Assembly (NCBI GenBank): GCA_016929205.1
Contig: JAFGJF010000505.1
Span: 1 to 9,473 of the forward strand
DNA from: Anaerolineae bacterium
GTDB lineage: Bacteria; Chloroflexota; Anaerolineae; JAFGEY01
Length of the DNA: 9,473 nt
Direction of reading: 5' to 3'
Below, in pieces: positions 1 to 7,202 of the stretch. The notes under the pieces are model-generated. The model saw nothing but the letters and a program-made list of their open reading frames with translations. It searched no databases and was not told the origin of the DNA. How positions within the stretch are numbered: the stretch's first letter is position 1; each line of letters opens with the position of its first letter. Both the position numbers and the translations under genes were made by a program.

Positions 1-717
1 GAGATGCAGCGCCTGCTGACCGGCGAGGTCAACGCCGCTGCCGAGGGGCTGTTTGCGGCGGGCGTGCAAGAGATCCTGGTCAACGACGCTCATGGTGCCG
101 GGCGGACGATCCTGGTCGAAGAGTTGATCTCGGGGATGCAGATCGCCAGGGGCACGGGACGCCCGGGGTGGGTTCTGGGGATGACGCCGCGCTTTGGCGC
201 TCTGCTGCAGGTGGGTATGCACGCCATGGCCGGCACGCCGGCGGCCTGCCTGGCCCACACCCAAAGCCGGGGATATATCTACCGGATCAACGGCCGCGAG
301 TTTGGCGAGATGGAACAGGCGGCGCTGTTGGCCGGCGAACTGGGCATCCCCTGGATTTTTACTTCCGGGGACGCGCATGCCTGCCGCGAGGCCGAGCAGT
401 GGGTGGCAGGTATGGTGACCGCACCGGTCAAGACGGGACTGGCGACGACCTGCGCCATTCACCTTGCGCCGGTGGACGCGCGCAAGGTGATCCGGGAACG
501 GGTCCAGGCGGCGATCGCCAGCGCCGGTGAGATCGCCCCGCTGGCGTTGGCGGAACCTGTGGTGATGGAGATCGAACGGGTCGAACCGTGGCCGGAGCAG
601 ATCAGGCCGGGTGCCGAGCGTGTGGATGCGCACACGATCCGCTATACCGGCGAGCGTTTTTGGGGTGTATTCCATCACCACTTTTATGGGGAGCCGGATC
701 GCCCGCTGCCAGAATGA
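1..717 (+). CDS. M55 family D-aminopeptidase (DppA-like), 5' end outside window
   Basis: Partial gene; the frame is open from base 1 and stops with TGA at 715-717. The ATG at base 4 is unlikely to be the true start, because the family's N-terminal metal-binding Asp-x-Glu motif is missing and must lie upstream. Counting from that ATG, the visible M55 signatures are VNDAHG (H30), GMHA (H73), AHTQS (H85) and the NGREFGE segment (E102). These match in order and spacing the His60, His104, His115 and Glu133 region of Bacillus subtilis DppA, recalled from memory. The family comprises zinc-dependent cytoplasmic peptidases that release N-terminal D-amino acids from short peptides such as D-Ala-D-Ala, and it often sits beside peptide transporters. 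About 30 N-terminal residues appear to be lost relative to DppA, and the C-terminus looks complete. The gene converges on the FtsX permease gene and ends 31 bases before a terminator. The family call is firm; the substrate is not known. Confidence 0.93.
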   Translation, partial: EMQRLLTGEVNAAAEGLFAAGVQEILVNDAHGAGRTILVEELISGMQIARGTGRPGWVLGMTPRFGALLQVGMHAMAGTPAACLAHTQSRGYIYRINGREFGEMEQAALLAGELGIPWIFTSGDAHACREAEQWVAGMVTAPVKTGLATTCAIHLAPVDARKVIRERVQAAIASAGEIAPLALAEPVVMEIERVEPWPEQIRPGAERVDAHTIRYTGERFWGVFHHHFYGEPDRPLPE

Positions 718-747
718 ATCGGTGCGCGATCCGTCAACTGCGCACAC

Positions 748-779
748 AGAGCGGGTATCTATTGCCCGCTCTTTTTTTT
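748..779 (+). terminator. Rho-independent terminator after the M55 gene
   Basis: The 8-bp stem AGAGCGGG / CCCGCTCT (748-755 with 765-772) closes a 9-base loop. Eight T follow at 772-779, the first of them shared with the stem. This is a classical intrinsic terminator for the plus-strand M55 gene. Read from the minus strand the same hairpin exists but is not followed by a U run, so it would be a poor terminator for the convergent permease gene. It could still help separate the two transcripts. Confidence 0.85.
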
Positions 780-807
780 GTCGCTGCTTTGGCCAGGCAT
801 GTCGCCG

Positions 808-3678
808 TCATATCGCCTCGCCCATTTTAACCGCTTCAAAGATGCGCATACGGCGCAGGAAAAAGAGCAGCACGATCACTGCGGCCAAAAACATGGCGCC
901 AAAAACGGCATAAATATACGTGATTTCGGTCCAGGCAATTTGCACGGTAAAAGGGGGCGTGAAAGGGTGTTCGCCACTCTGTACCTGCAGGAAAGGGATG
1001 AATAACTGGCTGACCAGCACGCCCAGGCCGGTTCCGATCGTGGTGCCGGTCAAAATCAAGGTGAACTGCTCGGCCGCCAACGATAGAGCCATCTGTCCCA
1101 CCGACAGCCCCACCGCGCGCAGCACGCCAAATTCGACGTACCGCCTCAAAAAGGCAACGTACGAATAGATCAGAAAACCCAACACGGTCAAAAAAGCCGA
1201 GACGACAAAGCCGACGGACAACAGCCCGAAAGCACCCTGGCGATCGGGTTCAAGCTGCGCGAGATCGACGATATGCCGGCTGTCAAAAATGTGTATCACA
1301 TCGAAGCCCAATTGACGTGCCTCGTTGTTCAGCGCGCCTGCGCTGACAGACGGGTCCGTTTTGAGATAGACGTCGTAGGGATAGATGCCGCCGGCAACGT
1401 CAAAGATAAAGTCGAGGTTGGCCAGGAAAAAGGGCCCGTCTTCGGGATACATTCTGGGCAAATAATCGACCACACCGCCGACGGTGAAATCGACTTTGGG
1501 GTTGTCGCCGATAGGAAGGGTGATGTTGATTTTGTCGCCAACCTGGATGCCGGCATCTGCGATTTCACGGCTGACCAAGATGGCGTCATTCCGCACGGCC
1601 AGGGCATTCATCAATGCGCCCAGCGAGGCCGGGGCAAAATCCGATCTGAAAAACGCAACCCGTGCAAAATCGATGCGATCGATGCCCATCATCTGGGCGG
1701 TGATGTTATTGCCCTGCAATTGGGTCTGTACAGGGCGGTTCCACACTCGCGCTGCGGCCTGCACGCCGGGAATGCTGAGGTGCTCTTCAACAGGCAAAAA
1801 CAGCCACGATGCGCCTTCTTGATCATCCTGCACAGGCGTGCTGTCGCCAAAGGAAGCCGATGCTTGCGTGTTTTCTCCCACCTCGAGCAGCCTGAAATCG
1901 GCACCGACGTCGTAATAAGCCTTGGTGGCAATATACTCATCCAGGGTGCGGGCCATCGAAGCCGTAAAAATGGCCAGGCTCAGGGTGAAAATCAACAGCA
2001 GCAAGGGGCCGGTGTATTGTTTGATCGTCCTGGAAAGGTGTCTGAGTACCAAAATGGGCACCACGCCCCTCCAGGCATTGGCCAGCCAGGACAGGATCGA
2101 CATCACCCACGGGAAAAAGCGGATCGAGAACAGGGACAGGCCAAAGACAAACAGGATCGGGATAAAGAACAGGAAGGGATTGCTAAAAGGTGAGTCCGGC
2201 CGTTCCTCGCCGAGAATAAGTGAAATCGTACCGCGCTGTCTCAAGATATAGTATCCGTACAAGGCAGGCACGAGTAAAAGGATATCCAGATACAGTCGCT
2301 GCCAGAACGGCGCTCTGAGTGTGCGCGCCTGTTCTTGTTTATAGGTAACGATCGTCGCTTTAGCCGCGTCAATTGCCGGAACGACACTGGCTAAAACGAC
2401 GGCTCCCACGGCAATGAGGCCAAAACGCAGCGTATTCCACGACAGCACCGTGGGCAAAAATGCACGATATTCCAGGACCAGGAACGAGCGCGTCCAGCCC
2501 ATCAGTTGGGCGAACCGTTCGCCCAAAAAACCGCCGGTAATCAGAGCCACCGTGCCGACGATCAGCCCTTCCACCAGGTAAACGGTGACCACCTGCCACG
2601 TCGTCATTCCCCGGCTGCGCAGCATTGCGATCTCGTTGCGCTGTCGCTGTACGATCATGGACGAGATCAGGGTCACGAAATAATAGACAACACCCAGGAT
2701 AGGCAGGCTGATCACGTACAATACAATGGTCAGCAGCTGCACCGTTTGGATATAGGCGAGCAGTGCCTCTTGCGGCGACCGGTAAAGGTCAATGTCAGCC
2801 AAAAGTGCGGCGGCCTTATTGCGGAGCACGGCGATATGCCCGCTCAGTGGTGCCACATCTTCAGACCGGATCGCGTCGCCACCGCAGACCAAATGCCACA
2901 CGGCCTGGCCGACCTCGCCTTTCATCTCTTCCGCGATTTGTACGTAACTGGCTTCGGGCATCAACAGCACTTCGTTGAATGCAGACTGGTGGTAGAACCA
3001 ATAAGGATCGTTGGGGGCAAGCGGTTCCCAGATGCCGGAAATGTAGATCGTGTGCTGAAAATAGGTTTGAACCGTCTGTCCCTCGTCGAGCGGTTCGGGA
3101 TAAAAGACAGTGTACTTTTCGCCCGGTTGAATGCCAAACTCTGCGACCAAGGCAAAAGGAATGAGGATCTCGAGTGGATCGGCGGCATTTGTGAGGGGCT
3201 CGGGAAAACGGCCGACCGGAATCTCGATGTGTGATTCCAAGTCGCTGAGAAACCCGAGCGAGATGTAGGAGAGGGGTTTTTCTTTGTCGGAATAAATCGC
3301 GTCCGAAGCGGGAAACAGGCGCATCTTGTCGGTTCTATAATGGCGTACCAACATGTCTTGTGGCAGCCCCAGGGTGTATGCTGCTTCGCCCGCCATAAAC
3401 TGTTCGATTTTTTGGGTATCTTGCCACTCGAGAAAGCCGTTCCAACTGCCAATGTACCGGAACAAAAACGAAAACGGCGGCGCGTTTGCCTCTGTAAATT
3501 GGCTCAGCTTTTCTTCAAGCACACGATAACTGATCGCATCTGCATAAATCGGTATGCTGACCGTCAAGGCGACGGCCGAAATCATGCCCACCAGCATGGA
3601 AACAACGAGTCCGCGTTGATGCCACAATCTCTGCAACGCGATCGTGAAAACAGACAACAAATACCACAGACGTTTCAT
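808..3678 (-). CDS. Large double-FtsX ABC transporter permease (MacB/LolC-like)
   Basis: A 956-residue membrane protein made of two tandem MacB-PCD plus FtsX units. Unit one has a membrane anchor at about residues 24-45, an extracytoplasmic domain of about 260 residues, then membrane segments near 313-343, 366-388 and 415-435. Further hydrophobic segments lie near 461-479 and 500-530. Unit two starts with a segment near 556-575, has an extracytoplasmic domain to about 815, and ends with segments near 819-843, 868-896 and 917-941. The FtsX cytoplasmic loop motif appears twice: EIAMLRSRGMT (349-359) and EFGVLRAVGLS (849-859). Relatives work with an ATPase to move lipoproteins, peptides or lipids or to transmit force across the membrane, rather than as classical importers. 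The ATG at 3678 has GGAG at 3689-3692, ten bases upstream. The gene follows the kinase by 48 bases and is probably co-transcribed. No Walker-type ATPase lies in the window, so its partner must be encoded elsewhere. Family firm, cargo unknown. Confidence 0.9.
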   Translation of the reverse strand: MKRLWYLLSVFTIALQRLWHQRGLVVSMLVGMISAVALTVSIPIYADAISYRVLEEKLSQFTEANAPPFSFLFRYIGSWNGFLEWQDTQKIEQFMAGEAAYTLGLPQDMLVRHYRTDKMRLFPASDAIYSDKEKPLSYISLGFLSDLESHIEIPVGRFPEPLTNAADPLEILIPFALVAEFGIQPGEKYTVFYPEPLDEGQTVQTYFQHTIYISGIWEPLAPNDPYWFYHQSAFNEVLLMPEASYVQIAEEMKGEVGQAVWHLVCGGDAIRSEDVAPLSGHIAVLRNKAAALLADIDLYRSPQEALLAYIQTVQLLTIVLYVISLPILGVVYYFVTLISSMIVQRQRNEIAMLRSRGMTTWQVVTVYLVEGLIVGTVALITGGFLGERFAQLMGWTRSFLVLEYRAFLPTVLSWNTLRFGLIAVGAVVLASVVPAIDAAKATIVTYKQEQARTLRAPFWQRLYLDILLLVPALYGYYILRQRGTISLILGEERPDSPFSNPFLFFIPILFVFGLSLFSIRFFPWVMSILSWLANAWRGVVPILVLRHLSRTIKQYTGPLLLLIFTLSLAIFTASMARTLDEYIATKAYYDVGADFRLLEVGENTQASASFGDSTPVQDDQEGASWLFLPVEEHLSIPGVQAAARVWNRPVQTQLQGNNITAQMMGIDRIDFARVAFFRSDFAPASLGALMNALAVRNDAILVSREIADAGIQVGDKINITLPIGDNPKVDFTVGGVVDYLPRMYPEDGPFFLANLDFIFDVAGGIYPYDVYLKTDPSVSAGALNNEARQLGFDVIHIFDSRHIVDLAQLEPDRQGAFGLLSVGFVVSAFLTVLGFLIYSYVAFLRRYVEFGVLRAVGLSVGQMALSLAAEQFTLILTGTTIGTGLGVLVSQLFIPFLQVQSGEHPFTPPFTVQIAWTEITYIYAVFGAMFLAAVIVLLFFLRRMRIFEAVKMGEAI

Positions 3679-3726
3679 AGGTACACTGCTCCGGAGGGAA
3701 AATGGTTTGCTGCTGAGCGTTCTTGT

Positions 3727-5601
3727 TTATTTGCAGGTTGCTGGCCTGTTGGCGCTGATCGCCTGCCCGACCCGCTGCCCGCCCGATTCCACGTATACCG
3801 TACCGACCAACAGGCCAACGTTGGTCGGCACCTGGATGATGGCGACGTCTTTTTCTTCCTGTTTGACGCTATAGATCATCTTTTGCTGTTCCCAAAAGAT
3901 GGCGTAATTGCGCCCATCCCCACCGGCGATTTTGACGGAAAAGTAGGCCCTCCACTGCAAGCCGGATACACATTCCCCTGCCGGCCAGACGTACTTGATC
4001 TCGAGCGTGCCCGGGGCGACGACGAGTTGGCCGGAACTGGGTGTGGGGGTGGCAACGATGGTGATCTGTTCCACCTCGACGATGGGCAGTGTATCCCAGT
4101 CCGCAGCAAAGGTAAAGCGGGGGGCATAGACAAAGCCTTTGGTGCCCTCTTTTGTCTCGACGTACAGCCATTTTCCGTACTTGGTTTCGTCGGCGCGGCC
4201 CAGGATGGGCACAGATGATTGGGCGTCGACGATCGCCAACTGTGCGGTGCTGCTGTGCGGTCCCTGAAAGAGGGTCGACGCCACATCGGCAACGGCCTGT
4301 GGCAGCGGCGTCGCTGTCGGCGTAAGCGCCGCTGTTGGCGTAAGCGCCGCTGTTGGCGTAAGCGCCGCTGTTGGCGTAAGCGCCGGGGCCGTCGTCGCCG
4401 TGGGCAGCACGGTCGTCGCGGTGGGCGGTGCTGTCGTCGCCGTGGGGGGCACCGCAGTCGCCGTAGGGAGCGCCGTCGCCGTCAAGTCAACGCCACCTGG
4501 CACAGGCGTCATGGTTGGCGTTGCCAACTCGCGTGTCGGCGTCGGCGCTGCCGTGGGGGTGGCGATAACGGACAAAAGGGTTTGCGAAAGGCCGGGAACC
4601 AGCATCCATGCCAGCCCGGCCCCTACCACGAGCACGGCCAAGAGGATCAACGGGATCGCCCACAGCGGAAACCGTCGGCTGGCTGGCTGTGGTGTCTTGA
4701 ACGGCAAAACCATCGAATCGGGCGGCGCGCGTTGCGGCTCGGGCACGTAATCCCATTCTGGAGCCAATCCTTCCAGGGTGTACTTGATCGCGTTGACCAT
4801 CTCGGAAGCGCTTTGGTAACGGTCCTCCGGCGCTTTGGCCATCGCCTTGATAATGATCCCCTCGACGGCAGGCGGCAAATCGGGGCGAATGGTGCGCGGG
4901 GACGGCAATGGGGCGCTGACGTGTTTGAGGATCACGGCCATTGGCGTCTCGGCGGCATAGGGTGCTTGCCCGGTCACCATTTCATAGAGGATCACCCCTA
5001 ACGAATAGATGTCGGAGCGGTGATCGGCAGGCAAGCCCTGCCCCTGCTCGGGGGACATGTATTCGGGCGTGCCGATGCTGACGCCGCTGGTCGTGATCCG
5101 TCCTGTGCGGCTTTCAGCGATCTTGGCCAGGCCAAAGTCGGAGAGCAGCAGGCGTCCATCTTCAGCAAGCAGCACATTGCCGGGTTTGACATCGCGGTGA
5201 ACGACGCCACGTTGATGCGCATACGCCAGTGCTTCGCCGATCTGGCGGACGATGTCCAACGCTTCGTACAGCGAAGCGGGCTGGCGCATCCTTTCCTGAA
5301 GCGTACCGCCCGACGCGTATTCCATCACGATATAGATGACGTTGTTTCCCGCGTCGTCGGTTTGCTCGCCATAATCAAAGACGGTGAGAATGTTGGGATG
5401 GTGCAGTTGGGCAACGGCGATGGCTTCGCGATCGAACCGCGCCCGAAAGGTGGGGTCGCCACTCAACCCAGTAGGCAGGACCTTGATCGCCACATAACGA
5501 TCCAGGCTGTTCTGGTAGGCTTTGTACACGTTGGCCATACCGCCAACGCCCAACTTTTCTACAATTTGGTAGCGTCCCACGGTCCGCCCGACCAGGGTCA
5601 T
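3727..5601 (-). CDS. Receptor-type Ser/Thr protein kinase (PknB-like) with extracellular SH3-like tail
   Basis: A 624-residue Hanks-type kinase. The kinase domain covers about residues 11-271: Gly loop GVGGMANV (18-25), lysine K40 in VAIK, E59, catalytic loop HRDVKPGN (135-142, Asp137), DFG at 155-157 and GTPEYMSPEQ (177-186). All catalytic residues are present, so it should be active. One membrane segment spans about 311-333. Outside the membrane follow a Thr/Pro/Ala linker (about 348-433) built from tandem repeats, an SH3-like domain (about 436-500, with KWLYVETKEGTKGFVYA) and a C-terminal beta-rich domain (about 528-624) that I do not recognise and that has two cysteines (C544, C623). Such kinases sense envelope signals outside and phosphorylate proteins inside. 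The ATG at 5601 is supported by AAAGGAAG at 5607-5614 and by the kinase N-terminus starting just after it. A consensus promoter and a structured leader lie upstream. The permease gene follows closely. No PASTA repeats are present. Kinase call very firm; signal and targets unknown. Confidence 0.96.
   Translation of the reverse strand: MTLVGRTVGRYQIVEKLGVGGMANVYKAYQNSLDRYVAIKVLPTGLSGDPTFRARFDREAIAVAQLHHPNILTVFDYGEQTDDAGNNVIYIVMEYASGGTLQERMRQPASLYEALDIVRQIGEALAYAHQRGVVHRDVKPGNVLLAEDGRLLLSDFGLAKIAESRTGRITTSGVSIGTPEYMSPEQGQGLPADHRSDIYSLGVILYEMVTGQAPYAAETPMAVILKHVSAPLPSPRTIRPDLPPAVEGIIIKAMAKAPEDRYQSASEMVNAIKYTLEGLAPEWDYVPEPQRAPPDSMVLPFKTPQPASRRFPLWAIPLILLAVLVVGAGLAWMLVPGLSQTLLSVIATPTAAPTPTRELATPTMTPVPGGVDLTATALPTATAVPPTATTAPPTATTVLPTATTAPALTPTAALTPTAALTPTAALTPTATPLPQAVADVASTLFQGPHSSTAQLAIVDAQSSVPILGRADETKYGKWLYVETKEGTKGFVYAPRFTFAADWDTLPIVEVEQITIVATPTPSSGQLVVAPGTLEIKYVWPAGECVSGLQWRAYFSVKIAGGDGRNYAIFWEQQKMIYSVKQEEKDVAIIQVPTNVGLLVGTVYVESGGQRVGQAISANRPATCK
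4310..4381 (-). repeat. 18-bp in-frame tandem repeat in the kinase linker
   Basis: Three identical copies of an 18-base unit (plus strand GCCGCTGTTGGCGTAAGC) lie at 4328-4345, 4346-4363 and 4364-4381. A fourth copy with two differences lies at 4310-4327. On the minus strand each unit encodes one six-residue ALTPTA block in the extracellular linker of the kinase. Perfect identity between three copies suggests recent expansion, and unit gain or loss would keep the frame. Confidence 0.95.
4391..4474 (-). repeat. 21-bp degenerate in-frame tandem repeat in the kinase linker
   Basis: Four diverged copies of a 21-base unit lie at 4391-4411, 4412-4432, 4433-4453 and 4454-4474, with a partial copy after that. 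They encode seven-residue blocks of the form xxPTATT in the kinase linker. This array is next to the 18-base array but has a different unit length and is more diverged, so it looks older. Confidence 0.85.
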
Positions 5602-5659
5602 AATGTCTTCCTTTGTGCGCGATGGTGGAACCCGCTAAGCGTGTCCGCCAAAGCCAATG

Positions 5660-5701
5660 CTCGACGTACGCTGCAAGCGTCTGGACCCAAGGTCCATCGA
5701 G
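5660..5701 (-). other. Structured 5' leader of the kinase mRNA: possible three-way junction
   Basis: In minus-strand RNA order the segment reads CUCGA, hairpin UGGACC-UUG-GGUCCA, one G, hairpin ACGCU-UGC-AGCGU, ACG, then UCGAG. The outer 5-bp stem (5660-5664 with 5697-5701) encloses two perfect hairpins of 6 bp (5682-5687 with 5691-5696) and 5 bp (5668-5672 with 5676-5680), both with three-base loops. It lies within the expected leader, after the predicted transcription start and about 50 bases before the kinase Shine-Dalgarno. The pairing is seen directly in the sequence. A regulatory role is inference, and no known riboswitch or RNA family is recognised. Confidence 0.45.
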
Positions 5702-5727
5702 TACATTCCTTGAGCGTTTGGCACCGG

Positions 5728-5756
5728 ATTATATCACCCCCCCGATATCCTGTCAA
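5728..5756 (-). promoter_or_regulatory. Consensus sigma70 promoter of the kinase-permease operon
   Basis: On the minus strand a perfect TTGACA (5751-5756) and a perfect TATAAT (5728-5733) are separated by exactly 17 bases. Transcription should start near 5721, giving a leader of about 120 bases before the kinase ATG at 5601. The spacer contains an uninterrupted run of seven G (plus-strand C at 5737-5743). Confidence 0.85.
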
Positions 5757-5774
5757 TACAAAACAAGCTAAATA

Positions 5775-5793
5775 GCGCATTTTTAGTGTGCGC
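5775..5793 (-). terminator. Possible weak terminator after the tandem-domain exported protein
   Basis: The stem GCGCA / TGCGC (5789-5793 with 5775-5779) has a 9-base A-rich loop. On the minus strand it is followed by a T-rich but broken stretch (TATTTAGCTTGTTTT). It lies 76 bases past the stop codon of the upstream gene and just before the kinase promoter, where a terminator would be expected. The stem is short, so this is tentative. The rest of the 5602-5868 intergenic region shows only the promoter and leader described separately. Confidence 0.3.
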
Positions 5794-5868
5794 GGCAATC
5801 GGTACGATCTGATGTCTCGACGCGATGCCCGTTTCACCAGACGCCATTCTCTGAGGAGCCGCTGAACG

Positions 5869-7182
5869 CTAGGGAGCTGGCTGGATGACACTCAGATCGG
5901 CGTTGTCCCAGAAAGTCTGGTGGTAGCGCATGCCCCACTTGTTCCCCTTGGCATACACCCACACGCTGGCGCGCGTCATCGCCGCGGTCGCCGTGATCTG
6001 GTATTGATTCCACTTGTCAAGGGGATCGCTGTGGAAATCCGACCAGACAATGTTGGCCGAATTTGCGTCCTCGTCACCATAGGGATCGATACCAACACGC
6101 ATGAGCAAACCGTCAGCGCCGGTATAGTCGGATACGCGATCGTTCGTATTGCCGTCGGCACCGATCCAGCCCCAGCCATAGATTGAAAACTGGAGCACGT
6201 CACCCGGGTTTGTGCCGGTGACGACCTGGTAGATGCCAGCTTCAAACAACCCCCACGCACTGTGACCGAACTGCTGCGCCACCTCCCCCGAGTATTTGCG
6301 ATAGTCGCGGTCTGTCTTGTTGTATTCGGGATGTTTCAGATCGCCCGTGGTATTCACAAAGGGATTCCAGTAGGGGGCAATGGCGCCGCTAAAACCGTCG
6401 TGTGGCTGATAATCCGTCACCAGGCAGAATTGCCTTTCCAGGTCGGGGTTGGCCAACTCACCGGGAGGGATCACACAGTGTTGATTCACCACCAAGGGCA
6501 CATAAACCAGTTGTTCAGATGTGACCCGGACCTCGGCATCGTCCCAATAGACGTTAAAGTCTCTCGGCAAAGTGGGGTGTGCGCAGAGATACACCGTTGC
6601 GGTTGATGCTGTTGCTTTGAGACTGACCGACAGCTTGTGCCACGTTCCTTTATCCGTGTTATACGTGTCCCAGTAGAATGGATAGCTATAATATTCGATC
6701 TGTTGTGGATCGCTTCCACCATTTGGATCGATGCCGAGCCGGACTTGCCATTTTTCGTAGGAATCGAGCAGATTGTCGGCTTGAACCATAGCCCATGCCG
6801 AAAACTGGATGTAATGACCGATTGTCACATTGCTCACGTGTTGGTAGACACAGGCATTCAGTATCCTAAAGCTTTTGGACTGAATGTGCTGAGATGTATT
6901 TCCTTCGTGTGTTGGAGACGATGCCGGATTTGCCAATGGTTTATCGAGATAATTTTCACCTGTTTCCAAATACCACAAACTCCATTGATCGGCGATCTGA
7001 CGCTCTGTCGAGCCCTGCCAATCGGCGTACGGCTCCTCAAAGCCGCCGTTCGCCAGCGCGATCGCCAGCGGTGCGGCGGCGTTTTGAGACCACGAGCCCG
7101 GCAAGTTCAAGAGCGTTATCGTTCCCACGACGATCAAGAGGCCCATACCGCACATCACAGCCAATTTGACAAACCTGTTCAT
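5869..7182 (-). CDS. Exported protein with two similar beta-sandwich-like (carbohydrate-binding-type) domains
   Basis: A 437-residue protein with an N-terminal signal peptide (hydrophobic core about residues 8-27). Two domains of about 170 residues follow, at about 45-222 and 245-433. They share a pattern in the same order: YIQFSAW (124-130) and VLQFSIY (329-335); RLGIDPNGG (148-156) and RVGIDPYGD (362-370); WDDAEVRV (213-220) and WDNADLSV (425-432). Spacing matches, so this is an internal duplication. The NGGFEE start, the Trp/Tyr-rich strands and the closing W-D-x-A strand resemble CBM4/9-type jelly-roll modules, so binding of a carbohydrate or other surface ligand is plausible but unproven. 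No catalytic domain is seen. A hydrophobic VYVPLVVN stretch (226-233) links the domains. The open frame runs further upstream to 7587, but the start at 7182 is chosen for its strong Shine-Dalgarno and the signal peptide; the extension would overlap the preceding gene. The 20-base gap after that gene indicates co-transcription. Confidence 0.82.
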   Translation of the reverse strand: MNRFVKLAVMCGMGLLIVVGTITLLNLPGSWSQNAAAPLAIALANGGFEEPYADWQGSTERQIADQWSLWYLETGENYLDKPLANPASSPTHEGNTSQHIQSKSFRILNACVYQHVSNVTIGHYIQFSAWAMVQADNLLDSYEKWQVRLGIDPNGGSDPQQIEYYSYPFYWDTYNTDKGTWHKLSVSLKATASTATVYLCAHPTLPRDFNVYWDDAEVRVTSEQLVYVPLVVNQHCVIPPGELANPDLERQFCLVTDYQPHDGFSGAIAPYWNPFVNTTGDLKHPEYNKTDRDYRKYSGEVAQQFGHSAWGLFEAGIYQVVTGTNPGDVLQFSIYGWGWIGADGNTNDRVSDYTGADGLLMRVGIDPYGDEDANSANIVWSDFHSDPLDKWNQYQITATAAMTRASVWVYAKGNKWGMRYHQTFWDNADLSVIQPAP

Positions 7183-7187
7183 ATCAG

Positions 7188-7195
7188 CCCTCCTT
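7188..7195 (-). promoter_or_regulatory. Shine-Dalgarno that fixes the start at 7182
   Basis: AAGGAGGG on the minus strand lies 5 bases before the ATG at 7180-7182, inside the 20-base gap between two genes. It sets the true start 135 codons inside a longer open frame. Confidence 0.85.
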
Positions 7196-7202
7196 GTTAT
7201 TT

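Noticed and set aside
748..779. Hairpin as a bidirectional terminator for the permease gene as well
   Set aside because: On the minus strand the stem is not followed by a U run, so only plus-strand termination is well supported.
1273..2193. Long plus-strand open frame opposite the permease gene (also 2506-3234)
   Set aside because: Antisense shadows of the permease; no recognisable domain, and the minus-strand protein is strongly conserved in type.
4310..4474. Repeat cluster considered as a CRISPR array
   Set aside because: Units are directly adjacent with no spacers, are in frame, and encode a Thr/Pro/Ala linker.
3340..5775. Long plus-strand open frames opposite the kinase gene (3340-4218, 4219-5001, 5020-5775)
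   Set aside because: Shadows of the kinase gene; the Arg-rich repetitive stretch in the middle one is just the complement of the Thr/Pro/Ala repeat.
5598..5891. Minus-strand 97-codon open frame from GTG at 5891 whose stop overlaps the kinase ATG (ATGA)
   Set aside because: There is no ribosome site before the GTG, the composition is Arg/Cys-rich and unlike a folded protein, and the consensus promoter and structured leader lie inside it. The ATGA overlap is probably chance.
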